Assembly: GCF_036541405.1 (NCBI RefSeq)
Contig: NZ_JAZHFS010000023.1
Location: 1-64,000, forward strand
DNA length: 64,000 nucleotides
Direction: 5' to 3'
Source: Clostridium_AD frigoriphilum
GTDB taxonomy: Bacteria; Bacillota; Clostridia; Clostridiales; Clostridiaceae
Under the pieces are notes generated by a model. It was given only the letters and a program-made list of their open reading frames with translations. It was not told the DNA's origin and searched no databases. Positions 27,278 to 36,161 of the stretch are shown one piece after another; the stretch's first letter is position 1; each line of letters starts with the position of its first letter. A program made the position numbers and the translations under genes.

Positions 27278-27790
27278 TCATAAGCCACATTTCTTATAAA
27301 TTTCAGCAATACAAGGACTTTTAGTTTCGCAATAATTATCAATATCTGTAGGATACCTTAGTGCTGATTGTAATTTAATTGCACTATATTTTTCCCTGTC
27401 TTCCTTGTGTGTTCTCAAATAATTTCTAAAAGTAATGTGCCTTTTTAACTCCACTGAATTTCGTGGGCAAACATATAAATGATGAGTCATAAACTCATGC
27501 TTTTCGGTATAAGAAAATGCTTCTCTATTTTTTATTCCTAAATCGCCTTCATGATAATATCCTAATTTTTTAAGACAAGATTTAACATCATCAAATTTAT
27601 CATAGTTTTCAATAATAACATCAATATCTATAACTGGTTTAGCGAATAACCCTTCTACCGAAGTGCTTCCTACATGCTCAATTGCAATAATATTGTTTTC
27701 AAGTGTTTTTTCTAAATACAACTTTATTTTTATAAATTCATTATTCCAATTAGAATCATATGGAACAACAATCACTTTTAGTGTTTTCAT
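27278..27790 (-). CDS. GrpB/UPF0157 family nucleotidyltransferase-fold protein
   Basis: 170 aa. The blocks IEHVGSTSVEGLFAKPVIDI and HHLYVC with FRNYLRTHKEDREKY are hallmarks of the GrpB family, which has a nucleotidyltransferase-like fold with GSTS and DID as putative metal and nucleotide residues. Its reaction is unknown; in some genomes it is fused to CoaE. AAATGGGGGTAACA precedes the ATG. Single gene. Confidence 0.9.
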   Translation of the reverse strand: MKTLKVIVVPYDSNWNNEFIKIKLYLEKTLENNIIAIEHVGSTSVEGLFAKPVIDIDVIIENYDKFDDVKSCLKKLGYYHEGDLGIKNREAFSYTEKHEFMTHHLYVCPRNSVELKRHITFRNYLRTHKEDREKYSAIKLQSALRYPTDIDNYCETKSPCIAEIYKKCGL

Positions 27791-27843
27791 TTTGTTACCC
27801 CCAAATAGATATTAGTGATGCATACATCCTTCTCTATAAAATT

Positions 27844-27883
27844 AAAATTCTACAAAGGGATATAAATACCTTTGTAGAATTTT
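27844..27883 (-). terminator. Terminator of the Rrf2-family gene
   Basis: Perfect 15-bp inverted repeat (27844-27858 and 27869-27883) flanked by A4 and T4, downstream of the minus-strand Rrf2 gene. Confidence 0.8.
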
Positions 27884-27929
27884 ACAGATCACATCCATAT
27901 AAGCAGAGTTCGTTTTTTGAATAGGTACT

Positions 27930-28433
27930 TTACCTTGATTTAAGTTTATTAAACCATTCAACTGTTTCTCTTTTGTGCTCTGGTGGTATTTTATTGCTCA
28001 CTTGATTATGTAACCAACCTAAAGTCTTATTGTTTAAATACATTCTCATCTGTTCTTCCGCTTCTAGCATGACAACTTTTATCAAGCAAGGACATTTTGT
28101 ATATGCATCAGGCAAATTTTTTTTATCTAGCAAAACCTCGTTTTGCCTAATTTCTGCACACTGAAATAACGGACTGTTTCCTTCTACTGCCTGAACTATG
28201 TCCCAAAATGTTATACTTTCAGGATCACGTACTAACTCATATCCACCATTAACACCTATAATTGATCTTACAATACCTGCTTTTCTTAATTTCGTATATA
28301 CCTTTGATAAATAAGTTTCTGATACTCCTTGAAATGCTGCTAAGTCTTTAATTCCAACTGCTGTCCCTGCTGGAATATCTATCATATATAATAAACAATG
28401 TAATGCATACTCTACGCCTATGGAAAATTGCAT
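27930..28433 (-). CDS. Rrf2-family transcriptional regulator
   Basis: 167 aa. The N-terminal winged helix (FSIGVEYALHCLLYM, then IKDLAAFQGVSETYLSKVYT, LRKAGIV and GVNGGYELVR) is of the Rrf2/IscR/NsrR class. Only scattered cysteines (CAEIRQ, then CPC) are present, so an iron-sulfur cluster is possible but unproven. The start at 28433 follows AGGAGG; the longer frame from 28472 lies over that site. It is divergent from a pyridoxamine-oxidase-fold protein, a common pairing, and probably controls it. Confidence 0.88.
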   Translation of the reverse strand: MQFSIGVEYALHCLLYMIDIPAGTAVGIKDLAAFQGVSETYLSKVYTKLRKAGIVRSIIGVNGGYELVRDPESITFWDIVQAVEGNSPLFQCAEIRQNEVLLDKKNLPDAYTKCPCLIKVVMLEAEEQMRMYLNNKTLGWLHNQVSNKIPPEHKRETVEWFNKLKSR

Positions 28434-28519
28434 TGTAATCCCGCCTCCTAAATAAAAAGATAATCGTCTCATATTACTTTATTATTTTTTAGTAGTCAAT
28501 AAACTTTATTTAATTATTG

Positions 28520-28548
28520 TTGACTTTTAAAATTTGTCACTATATAAT
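28520..28548 (+). promoter_or_regulatory. Promoter of the pyridoxamine-oxidase-like gene
   Basis: TTGACT (28520-28525), a 17-bp spacer and TATAAT (28543-28548) form a strong sigma-A promoter in the divergent spacer with the Rrf2 gene, 70 bp upstream of the ATG. Confidence 0.75.
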
Positions 28549-28619
28549 AAAGGTAGACAATACGTATCTGTATTATCTATATTATGCATCACTTAGTAAA
28601 ATTAAAGGAGGAAAAATTA

Positions 28620-28991
28620 ATGTTGAATGAAAAATTGCTTGATGTTATTTCCCATGAGGGAGTTGTATCTCTCGTTACTTGTAGTAACAATGAATCACAC
28701 GTAGCCAATACTTGGAATTCTTATATTAATGCTACTGAAGATGGTAGGTTATTAATACCTGCTGCTGGAATGATAAAAACTCAAAAAAACATAGAAGAAA
28801 ATGATAAAATTAAAGTTACAATAGGCAGTAAAGAAGTTATGGGATATAGGTCATTAGGAACTGGTTTCTTAATCGAAGGATCTGCAAAATTTGTTAAATC
28901 AGGTGCGGACTTTGATATGATGAAAGAAAAATTTTCTTTTCTAAATAGAGTTTTAGAAATAACAGTTACATCTGCAAAACAAACAATTTAG
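28620..28991 (+). CDS. Pyridoxamine 5'-phosphate oxidase-fold (flavin-binding) protein
   Basis: 123 aa with the split beta-barrel pattern of small FMN-binding proteins: VVSLVTCSNNESHVANTWNS, then GRLLIPAAGMIKTQKNIEEN and GTGFLIEGSAKFV. Members bind FMN or F420 and serve as small reductases; the reaction here is unknown. The ATG follows AAGGAGGAAAAATTA. The Rrf2 regulator is divergent, suggesting control by redox or nitrosative stress. Confidence 0.85.
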   Translation: MLNEKLLDVISHEGVVSLVTCSNNESHVANTWNSYINATEDGRLLIPAAGMIKTQKNIEENDKIKVTIGSKEVMGYRSLGTGFLIEGSAKFVKSGADFDMMKEKFSFLNRVLEITVTSAKQTI

Positions 28992-29106
28992 AAAATATAT
29001 TTTTAATAAATGGTTCTTTCATAAAGGATCTAATAATGTTTATTGACTTAAATTTAAATTAGTTAAAAAATAAAATACAAAACCACTTAAAATTAAACTT
29101 AACAAA

Positions 29107-29139
29107 AAAGGAGCCGTTATCTAAAAGATCGGTTCCTTT
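29107..29139 (-). terminator. Terminator of the jelly-roll-like protein gene
   Basis: On the minus strand AAAGGAACCG (29139-29130) pairs with CGGCTCCTTT (29116-29107, one G-T pair) and is followed by TTTGTT, 15 bp after the stop codon. Confidence 0.75.
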
Positions 29140-29153
29140 ACATTACGTTTCTA

Positions 29154-29648
29154 TTATCCTACTTTTACAACAGTTACTGTTGTGTCTATGAATCCCATAA
29201 TTCGAGAGCTTGTACTTATTAAAGTTAATGATGAGTTTCTAGCAGTTACGGGAACAAGAACTGTCTTAGCTAAATTTGATTTTTGGTTTTCCACAGGCTG
29301 TGGTGTTAACACTTGAACTCTAGTTTCTGAACCATCTAATAGCGTTTGATTGAGTTTTAATTGGATTATCGCCTCATTGGTTCCATAGGGAAGCGTGGTC
29401 CATACTGCAGATGTGCTATACGTTACTAAATATAGACCTGGTACACTGAAAACTAAACTATTTCCTTTCAATTGTATACTCCTGCCTGTTTTTGTTCTAT
29501 CAACTGTTGAACCTAATAATATTGGATTATTTGAAACTATATTCTGTAGACCTGGATATGAGGTTTCTATTGTAGCTATTGATCTATCAGGTCTATCGTT
29601 GCAGTGGTTATCACAATCTAAACATTTATAAGAATTTGTAGTACACAT
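29154..29648 (-). CDS. Jelly-roll (C1q/TNF-like) surface or spore protein
   Basis: 164 aa. An N-terminal cysteine motif (CLDCDNHC) precedes a beta-rich domain: NPILLGSTVDRTKTGRSIQL, then VPGLYLVTYSTSA and a last strand TTVTVVKVG. This resembles the C-terminal C1q/TNF-like domain of BclA-type exosporium and other clostridial surface proteins, but without a collagen-like repeat or signal peptide. A spore-coat location is therefore a reasonable guess. A purine-rich ribosome site (AAGGGGGTGA) precedes the ATG. Confidence 0.6.
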   Translation of the reverse strand: MCTTNSYKCLDCDNHCNDRPDRSIATIETSYPGLQNIVSNNPILLGSTVDRTKTGRSIQLKGNSLVFSVPGLYLVTYSTSAVWTTLPYGTNEAIIQLKLNQTLLDGSETRVQVLTPQPVENQKSNLAKTVLVPVTARNSSLTLISTSSRIMGFIDTTVTVVKVG

Positions 29649-29879
29649 TTATTTAATCACCCCCTTAAATTCAGAAGATTTATTAATCACTATAAGGTAT
29701 GCCACATTGCTAATATTGTTTACATAATTATATATATTTTTTTCGGTATATTGAATTTTTGTTAACCAATAAAATGTATGTTTTTCACATATTTGCTTTT
29801 ACAAAAATAGAGCTTATTTATATAATAAGCATTATAAATGTCTATTATATAAATAAGCCCATGGGACTAGTAATAAATC

Positions 29880-30044
29880 CTATACTATTTTCTGCTTACT
29901 TCTTTGTACTTTTCTTGCTTTTCTGCAATCAGGACATCTTTTAGGTTCATTTTCGAATCCTTTTTCTTTGTAAAATTCTTGTTCACCTTCGGTAAATATG
30001 AATTCTTTACCACAATTACTACAAACTAAAGTCTTATCTTCCAT
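29880..30044 (-). CDS. Zinc-ribbon protein, 54 aa
   Basis: Short gene starting MEDKTLVCSNCGKEFIF and carrying a second knuckle CPDCRKARK near the C-terminus, the pattern of the probable zinc-ribbon family (PF13451) common in clostridia. GGAGGCAATTTTATA precedes the ATG. The basic tail suggests nucleic-acid binding; no function is known. It is 99 bp after rpiA on the same strand. Confidence 0.85.
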   Translation of the reverse strand: MEDKTLVCSNCGKEFIFTEGEQEFYKEKGFENEPKRCPDCRKARKVQRSKQKIV

Positions 30045-30142
30045 TATAAAATTGCCTCCAATTTAATTATGTTAACACTGTTATATATTATGTCGTATGG
30101 CAATATTTTGTACCATAAATAATAAAAAAAGTAATTAACATT

Positions 30143-30835
30143 CTATACCTCTTTTTTAGAAATAATCCTAGTACCATCTTTACCAACAATTATGACTTTA
30201 GTAACTACATTAGTAAATAGAGAGGTATCAATTACTCCACAAATATTTTTTAAACTATTTTCAAGATTGTAAATATCCTTAACATTTTCAAAAAATACAT
30301 CCATTAACAAGTTTCCATTATCACTTATTGTAAATCCATCTTTTGCAGAACTATTTCTAATAGTTGGCTTTCCGCCTAATTCCTTAACAACTTTTTCAAC
30401 ATATTTTAATGAGTCTTGCAGAATTTCAAGTACAACAGGATGTTTAAATGTTAATGTATTTACAATTTTAGTATCATCTACAAGAAGTATATAGTCCTGA
30501 GACATACTAGCAATTAACTTTTCTTTAGTATGTATTCCTCCACCACTTTTCAATGCATTTAATTCTTCATCAACTTCGTCACATCCATCAAAAGCCACAG
30601 CTATTTTATCCACACAGCAAGTATGTAGAACCTCTAGACCATTTTTTATGCATAACATTTTTGTTTTGACAGACGGTGTAACCACCTTAACCTTGAGTCC
30701 TTTATCTTCTCTTATATAATCTATCAAGTAAGAGATAGTACTTCCTCCACCTAGGCCTATTATTGTGTTACTTTTTATATATTTCAGAGCTTCTTTAGCA
30801 CAGTCTTTCTTTAAATCGTCATTAATCAATTTCAT
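30143..30835 (-). CDS. rpiA: Ribose-5-phosphate isomerase A
   Basis: 230-aa enzyme interconverting ribose 5-phosphate and ribulose 5-phosphate in the pentose phosphate pathway. The motifs IGLGGGSTISYLID, AFDGCDEVDEELNALKSGGG (active-site Asp and the K-GGG loop) and KEKLIASMS are all present at family positions, and the length is normal. AAAAAGGAGAAAA precedes the ATG. It is divergent from an RpiR-family regulator 360 bp away, which may respond to a sugar phosphate. Confidence 0.96.
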   Translation of the reverse strand: MKLINDDLKKDCAKEALKYIKSNTIIGLGGGSTISYLIDYIREDKGLKVKVVTPSVKTKMLCIKNGLEVLHTCCVDKIAVAFDGCDEVDEELNALKSGGGIHTKEKLIASMSQDYILLVDDTKIVNTLTFKHPVVLEILQDSLKYVEKVVKELGGKPTIRNSSAKDGFTISDNGNLLMDVFFENVKDIYNLENSLKNICGVIDTSLFTNVVTKVIIVGKDGTRIISKKEV

Positions 30836-31196
30836 TTTTCTCCTTTTTCAGTTATAAAATATAATTTGACGCTTTATTTTTATAAGAAATTTTATTTCTT
30901 GGATTGTATTATTATATTAATATAATCTTATCTCTTTGTCAATACTATTGGATACGGTGGATTTGAATCATATCTATAAAGTATTTTCCTACTGCCATAA
31001 TCAAATTGAACAATAATAATGCCTAATTACCCTTAAACTAACTAGTATCTAAATCGATATTCCAAGGAATATAGTTTCTTGATAATATTATTGACAAAAT
31101 TAAATCGTCACAGTATAGTGAGTGTAGAAATAGAAAATTAAATCATGTAGGATAAGTAGCACTAATATTTTACTTAATATTGCAAAGGAGATAAAT
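30836..31196. other. Divergent spacer between rpiA and the RpiR-type gene
   Basis: No gene. It carries a strong promoter for the rightward genes (31091-31119). The rpiA side is AT-rich with TATTAT/TATAAT elements near 30910-30930. No clear operator repeat. Confidence 0.5.
31091..31119 (+). promoter_or_regulatory. Promoter of the RpiR / Gfo-Idh operon
   Basis: TTGACA (31091-31096), a 17-bp spacer and TATAGT (31114-31119), 78 bp upstream of the ATG. Confidence 0.75.
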
Positions 31197-32051
31197 ATGG
31201 AGAATAAAAAAACGGCGCTAGATATAATTTTTTCTGGATACGACAATTTTTTCGAAGCAGAAAAAAAGATTGCAAATTATATTATGAACAACCAAGAAAA
31301 AGTTATAGAAATGACCATCGCAGAGTTAGCGGCAGCAAGTGGTGCCAGCGAAGCTACTATCTCTAGATTTTGTAAAAAATGCAATATGAAAGGGTTTCAT
31401 CATTTGAAAATAAGTCTTGCAAAAGAGATTGTTGAATCAAAAGAGGGAGCTATCCCGGTATCCAATGATATTGACGAACATAATATTAGCCAGTCTTTGC
31501 AGAATATCTTAGCTAATAAGATTGAAGAACTTAGGCAGACCATTTCTATGATAAATGAGAAAAAATTCAAAGAAATATTAGATTTACTCAAAAATGCAAA
31601 ATCTGTTCAATTCGTAGCAGTTGGTAATACTATTCCGGTTGCTCTAGATGGAACTTTCAAGTTTAACCAAATTGGAATTTTGGCAGTATCAAATACTATC
31701 TGGGAAACTCAATTGGCATATACTTATAATTTAACAAAAAATGATATAGTAATTGTAATATCTAATTCTGGAGCTTCTAAAAGGCTAATGACTATAATTG
31801 ATGTAGCTAATCAGCAGGGAGCAACTACAATCGCTATTACTAATAATGATTTGTCACCAATTGCCAAGGCTAGCGACTATCATATTACAACAGCAACAAG
31901 AGAAAAATTATTTATGGATGAGTATTGTTTTTCTAGAGTATCTGCCTCTATGGTTATTGAAATCTTGTATTTATTCTTAACAGTAGGTAAAGATCACGTA
32001 TATCAAAACATCAGTAGGTACGAACTGTCTACTGCTGATGATAAAATATAG
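31197..32051 (+). CDS. MurR/RpiR-family transcriptional regulator
   Basis: 284 aa. An N-terminal helix-turn-helix (MTIAELAAASGASEATISRF, then CKKCNMKGF) is followed by a C-terminal SIS sugar-phosphate-binding domain (VQFVAVGNTIPVALDGTFKF, VIVISNSGASKRLM). Such regulators sense phosphorylated sugars. AAAGGAGATAAAT precedes the ATG. It leads a two-gene operon with a Gfo/Idh dehydrogenase 15 bp downstream and probably controls sugar or sugar-acid use. Confidence 0.93.
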   Translation: MENKKTALDIIFSGYDNFFEAEKKIANYIMNNQEKVIEMTIAELAAASGASEATISRFCKKCNMKGFHHLKISLAKEIVESKEGAIPVSNDIDEHNISQSLQNILANKIEELRQTISMINEKKFKEILDLLKNAKSVQFVAVGNTIPVALDGTFKFNQIGILAVSNTIWETQLAYTYNLTKNDIVIVISNSGASKRLMTIIDVANQQGATTIAITNNDLSPIAKASDYHITTATREKLFMDEYCFSRVSASMVIEILYLFLTVGKDHVYQNISRYELSTADDKI

Positions 32052-32066
32052 AAAGAAGGAAATAAA

Positions 32067-33038
32067 ATGAAAAAATATAATTGGGCTATTTTAGGAACAG
32101 GTAATATCGCTAGAGAAATGGCAACTGCTTTAAATGAAGTAAATGGCGAGATTTATGGAGTATGTAACCCTAACGTAGAAAAATTAAAGGCATTTGCAGA
32201 TGAATTTCATATAGCAAATATTTATAATGACTATGACGAGATGATTAAGGATCCCAAAATTGATATCGTATATATTGCTACACCACATAATCTACATTAT
32301 GAATACATATTAAAATCAATAAAAAATGGGAAACATGTTTTTTGCGAAAAAGCAATTACAGTAAATGCAAAACAGTTAGATGAAGTCGTTGCTATTGCTA
32401 AAGAAAAAAACTTGGTAATCATAGAAGGCATGACCATGTTCCATATGCCATTGTACAAAAAACTAAGAGAAATTGTTAAATCAGGAGCTATTGGTAAAGT
32501 AAAAATGGTGCAGGTTAACTTCGGAAGCTGTAAAGAATATGATGTAAACAATCGTTTTTTCAGTAAGGAATTAGCAGGTGGAGCATTATTAGATATTGGT
32601 GTTTATGCAACCTCATTTGCAAGATACTTTATGGAGAGCAAACCAAATGTAATTCTTACTACAGCAAAATATTTTGAAACCGGAGTAGATGAGCAATCTG
32701 GTATTATTATGAAAAATGATTGCGATCAAATGGCAGTTATGGCTTTAACTATGAGAGCGAAACAACCCAAAAGAGGTGTAGTCGCAGGTGAATTAGGATA
32801 TATTGAAGTAAACAATTATCCAAGGGCTGATAAAGCTACCATTTTTTACTCGGAAGATGGTAGAACAGAAGAACTTAATTTAGGAGAAACAACAAAAGCT
32901 CTTAACTATGAAGTAATAGATATGCAAGAATATATTACAAATAATACTGGTGATGATCAACTTGCGTTAACAGTTGACGTTACTCACTTACTAAGTGAAA
33001 TAAGAAATCAATGGGGGTTCGTATATCCTTTCGAATAG
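32067..33038 (+). CDS. Gfo/Idh/MocA-family NAD(P)-dependent dehydrogenase
   Basis: 323 aa. A Rossmann start (WAILGTGNIAREMATALNEV), the catalytic EKAITVNAKQ motif (EKP in most members, here EKA) and the GGALLDIGVYA motif mark the glucose-fructose oxidoreductase / inositol dehydrogenase family. It oxidises or reduces a sugar or cyclitol; the substrate is not readable. AGAAAGGAAATAAA precedes the ATG. It is cotranscribed with the RpiR-type regulator. Confidence 0.92.
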   Translation: MKKYNWAILGTGNIAREMATALNEVNGEIYGVCNPNVEKLKAFADEFHIANIYNDYDEMIKDPKIDIVYIATPHNLHYEYILKSIKNGKHVFCEKAITVNAKQLDEVVAIAKEKNLVIIEGMTMFHMPLYKKLREIVKSGAIGKVKMVQVNFGSCKEYDVNNRFFSKELAGGALLDIGVYATSFARYFMESKPNVILTTAKYFETGVDEQSGIIMKNDCDQMAVMALTMRAKQPKRGVVAGELGYIEVNNYPRADKATIFYSEDGRTEELNLGETTKALNYEVIDMQEYITNNTGDDQLALTVDVTHLLSEIRNQWGFVYPFE

Positions 33039-33092
33039 AATTTTATTTATTTTTAGTGAACCCCAAGTAAATCATAAATTATTATCAAAAGA

Positions 33093-33126
33093 ATCTCCCT
33101 ACTCTCTATTTTAAGAGTAGGGAGAT
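33093..33126. terminator. Terminator-like hairpin after the dehydrogenase gene
   Basis: Perfect 13-bp inverted repeat (33093-33105 and 33114-33126) with an 8-nt loop, between converging genes. The T-run is poor on the plus strand and moderate on the minus strand. Confidence 0.6.
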
Positions 33127-33218
33127 CATAATTCTGCTGCAAGTTGAAAACATTTGATTCAATCAATGTCCGCTAAATGAAAATCTGAACAGTGCAATTG
33201 TATATTTATTAAGTAATA

Positions 33219-33695
33219 TCATTGAACCCATTTCATAAAGCCTACTGTGAAAGGTAAATGCTTATACTTTCTTTTACCTGTATGTATAAATCCTAAACTA
33301 CTGTACCAATTCCTTAATTTTGTATTTTCTTCAATTAATCCAATAGTAATTTTATTACTTCCAATTTCTCTGACTTTATCTATTGCAAAAATAATCATTT
33401 CTCTGCCATAACCTTTATGACGGTATTCTACCAATACAGCAAGATTATTCAGTTCAAAATTCCCAGCATCATTTTTGATAAGCGAAAAATAACCTACAAT
33501 TATACCATTATCCAGATAAGCAAACATTAATCGACCTTCATCATACTGTTTATATAATTTTTCAGCCTTCATAAAACTTGCATTTCCAGGGCAATTCTCT
33601 TTTGTAAGATTAAATTGTTGTGCTATCGTTTCAAAACTTTTTCTAATTACTTCTACACACACTTTAATCTCATCTCTTTCTATCTGCCTTATCAT
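33219..33695 (-). CDS. GNAT-family N-acetyltransferase
   Basis: 158 aa. The acetyl-CoA loop appears as YRHKGYGREMIIFAI (V-x-x-R-H-K-G-Y-G-R pattern), after the LNNLAVLVE strand and before WYSSLGFIHTGKRKY. No substrate can be assigned. The start at 33695 is chosen because AAGGAGCCGATAAAA precedes it; a longer frame begins 8 codons upstream over that site. Confidence 0.9.
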   Translation of the reverse strand: MIRQIERDEIKVCVEVIRKSFETIAQQFNLTKENCPGNASFMKAEKLYKQYDEGRLMFAYLDNGIIVGYFSLIKNDAGNFELNNLAVLVEYRHKGYGREMIIFAIDKVREIGSNKITIGLIEENTKLRNWYSSLGFIHTGKRKYKHLPFTVGFMKWVQ

Positions 33696-33847
33696 TTTTA
33701 TCGGCTCCTTAACACACATTACTTGTTATAAAACGTATCTCTACATAATTCAACAAACATTCACAATTTTCCTTTATATTTTATAGAAAAAAAGTAGAAA
33801 CCCCCTATACATTACCAAGAGATTTCTACACTAATTTACAAAAGTAA

Positions 33848-34480
33848 TTAGCTCTTCGTTCCCGTTTTCCAATACCACTTTGGAAATGATATAGAAAATG
33901 CTATTAGTAAAGGTCCTGAAATATTGGAATATGCCATGCTTATTGCATAGTATGAACTCATAGATATGGAATGTAATAGTATCATCCTTAAAACTGCTTG
34001 ACTTATATTTAAAATTCCCCAAGCACAAGTAAGTATCCTCCAAGCTGATTTATATTTCGGCTTTCTTCGAAACTCCTCAGATACATTTTTTAAAAAGCTT
34101 TGTTCCACTATTATCTGAATTAATGATCTTTCGAAAAATAAAGAAACAAAGAAGATTAAAGCATATAGCCAATCCTGAACTATAGGAGCTACTAAATAAA
34201 ATGTAGGATTTTTTGAAACTACAGTACCTATCAATCCAATTGCTGAAAAGATTCCAGCCATGGCTGCAAGAGCATTAATTTTATGCTCTTTAATAAAATC
34301 AATTAAAACTACACCTATACACCACAATCCAGATAGTATTACCCCCGTAAGAGTCATTTTAAATTTATCAAAAGCTGAGAATATTATAACTGGAATAATA
34401 GCACTTACGACAAATTCCTTATTAAATATATTTTTTAATATTGACTGATTTTTATTTGTATTATTAGATGATTGTTTCAT
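33848..34480 (-). CDS. Multi-helix membrane protein (VC0807-like)
   Basis: 210 aa with about six membrane helices after a polar N-terminus. The pattern (VVSAIIPVIIFSAFDKF, then paired helices and a conserved ERSLIQIIVEQS) resembles the VC0807/septation-protein-A-like membrane family, though I hold this loosely. It is the last gene of a PadR, flavodoxin-fold, membrane-protein operon with a 23-bp gap to the gene before it. Function unknown. Confidence 0.7.
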   Translation of the reverse strand: MKQSSNNTNKNQSILKNIFNKEFVVSAIIPVIIFSAFDKFKMTLTGVILSGLWCIGVVLIDFIKEHKINALAAMAGIFSAIGLIGTVVSKNPTFYLVAPIVQDWLYALIFFVSLFFERSLIQIIVEQSFLKNVSEEFRRKPKYKSAWRILTCAWGILNISQAVLRMILLHSISMSSYYAISMAYSNISGPLLIAFSISFPKWYWKTGTKS

Positions 34481-34503
34481 GATTAAACCTCCTTTTCATT
34501 ATT

Positions 34504-35199
34504 TCAGCCTCTATTTGCGGCTTTTACATAAGTCTCAGGATCAAGTACATTTTTATCTAATATAATTTGTGTCTCAGTTTTTATATACCCCTGTTGAACT
34601 ATTTCTTCTCCTGCATTCTCTAATGCTGAGAAAAATGGCATATACAAATTCTTTAGCATGTCATTAGTATTAATAGCTTTAAGCACTCCACCTTGTGCAC
34701 ATAGAATACTCCCTGCTAGATTTCCTTTTGTCATAACCTTGAAAGTCTCAACTAAACCTGAAAAATTAGTACTGTTAGGAAACCCGCAATTTGAAATTAA
34801 AATAGATTTGGTAGGGATTTCTCTTTTAACACGTTTTGGATGGGAGTAATTTTCACCAATCTTAACTATTTCACTATTATTTAATGGCAGCATACGATCC
34901 ATAAAATCTTTCATGATTCCTGTAACGGTGAAGTAGTATAACGGAGTAGCATATACGATTATGTCTGCTTCTGATACTTTAACTAACAAACCTTCCATAT
35001 CATCTTTATATATGCATATTCCAGGAGTTTTAGTCCAGCATGAAAAACATCCACTGCAATGTTTTATATTTTTATCTTTAAGATAAACTGTTTCTATCTC
35101 TGCACCAGCTTTTTTGCAGCCTTTAAGAAATTGTTTTAAAATAACCTCAGTATTTCCTTTCTCCCCTCGTGGGCTTCCATTTAAAGCTAAAATTTTCAT
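34504..35199 (-). CDS. Flavodoxin-fold NAD(P)H-dependent FMN reductase
   Basis: 231 aa. ILALNGSPRGEKGNTE at the N-terminus is the FMN phosphate loop, HCSGCFSCWTKTPGICIYKD is the cysteine-bearing iron-sulfur-flavoprotein-like segment, and ATPLYYFTVTGIMKDFMDR is the second FMN loop. Such proteins reduce quinones, nitro-compounds or act in iron-sulfur flavin transfer. The start at 35199 follows AGGAGG. It is the middle gene of the PadR operon, probably induced by an aromatic or toxic compound. Confidence 0.9.
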   Translation of the reverse strand: MKILALNGSPRGEKGNTEVILKQFLKGCKKAGAEIETVYLKDKNIKHCSGCFSCWTKTPGICIYKDDMEGLLVKVSEADIIVYATPLYYFTVTGIMKDFMDRMLPLNNSEIVKIGENYSHPKRVKREIPTKSILISNCGFPNSTNFSGLVETFKVMTKGNLAGSILCAQGGVLKAINTNDMLKNLYMPFFSALENAGEEIVQQGYIKTETQIILDKNVLDPETYVKAANRG

Positions 35200-35222
35200 A
35201 AAGATCCTCCTATCATACAATT

Positions 35223-35783
35223 TTATAAATCCTTTGTTTCTTCTAAAATTTTCAAGGTTTCTTCACACCACTTTATATTTGCTTCAGCGCCATATCTCCC
35301 ATAGCTAAGTGTAGTAATCCATAATAGTAGATTTTTTTTATCTATTTTATGCTTGTTAGACTTTAATTCATTCTCAACTTCTGAATATTTAATAAGTTCT
35401 TTTTCACTTTCCTCTTTTATTTGTTGAAGTTTTTTAATAATATTTTCTACCGGTATGTCCCTAGCCAAAAATATCTTTAACAACAGTTCAGATCTACCCG
35501 GTGCGCGCTCTACTGGAAGCATCAGCCATATTTTCAATTCTTTCCTACCTTTTTCAGTAATAGAATATACATTTTTGGCTGGTCTTCCTTCTGTTTGCTC
35601 TACTTGCTTTGTTATCACTTCATCCTGTTCCATTGTTTTTAACACAGGGTATATATGTCCATAATTTTCATTCCAAAAATAACTTATTGAAGAATCGCAA
35701 AACTTTTTAATATCATATCCTGAACCTGACATTAAACTAAGCACTCCAAGAAGAGCATATTTAGTTTTATTTGTTTTTGCCAA
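35223..35783 (-). CDS. PadR-family transcriptional regulator
   Basis: 186 aa. The N-terminal winged helix (KYALLGVLSLMSGSGYDIKK, wing EGRPAKNVYSITEKGRKEL) is followed by a C-terminal helical dimer domain, as in PadR subfamily 2. The start is a TTG (35783) preceded by AGAGGCGAG. Upstream lie two copies of an ATATCA-(C/G)-TGTGATAT-like operator over the promoter, so it very likely represses its own operon. Confidence 0.9.
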   Translation of the reverse strand: MAKTNKTKYALLGVLSLMSGSGYDIKKFCDSSISYFWNENYGHIYPVLKTMEQDEVITKQVEQTEGRPAKNVYSITEKGRKELKIWLMLPVERAPGRSELLLKIFLARDIPVENIIKKLQQIKEESEKELIKYSEVENELKSNKHKIDKKNLLLWITTLSYGRYGAEANIKWCEETLKILEETKDL

Positions 35784-35807
35784 TTTAATCTCGCCTCTTT
35801 CCTTTAT

Positions 35808-35860
35808 ATATCACTGTGATATATTATATTCATATTATATCAGTGTGATACATAAAGTCA
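35808..35860 (-). promoter_or_regulatory. Twin PadR operators over the operon promoter
   Basis: ATATCACTGTGATAT (35808-35822) and ATATCAGTGTGATAC (35837-35851) are near-identical dyads with centres 29 bp apart, close to three DNA turns. A minus-strand -35 TTGACT (35855-35860) and -10 candidates (TAATAT/TATAAT near 35832-35839) lie over and between them, so binding would block RNA polymerase. Confidence 0.75.
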
Positions 35861-36161
35861 ATATAATTTTACAGTTTTTTTAAATATTAACTTTTTTAAA
35901 ATAATACCATATTGGTATAGTGCGAAGCGAAAACTTTATTAACATATTATTATTGTTTAGGGGAGGGTGAAATATCAAAATTGCAAGCACAGCAGCTCCA
36001 ATTTCTCCAAAGCCTTCCTTGTTTTCAATGGAATGTTAGGCAATCAATAACTCAATTTAAAATAGCCTATAGAATACAAGGTTAAGGCTACACATTATTT
36101 TAATATTATAGGTCATAGCAATATACATATTCATATATTAATCATGAAGGGGTGGTATTAT
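35861..36161. other. Spacer between the PadR operon and the patatin gene
   Basis: No gene. The stretch 35940-36060 contains a short sequence of somewhat higher GC (around CAGCAGCTCC and CCTTCCTTG) that does not code for anything recognisable. Upstream of the patatin gene is only an AAGGGGTGG ribosome site. Confidence 0.4.
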
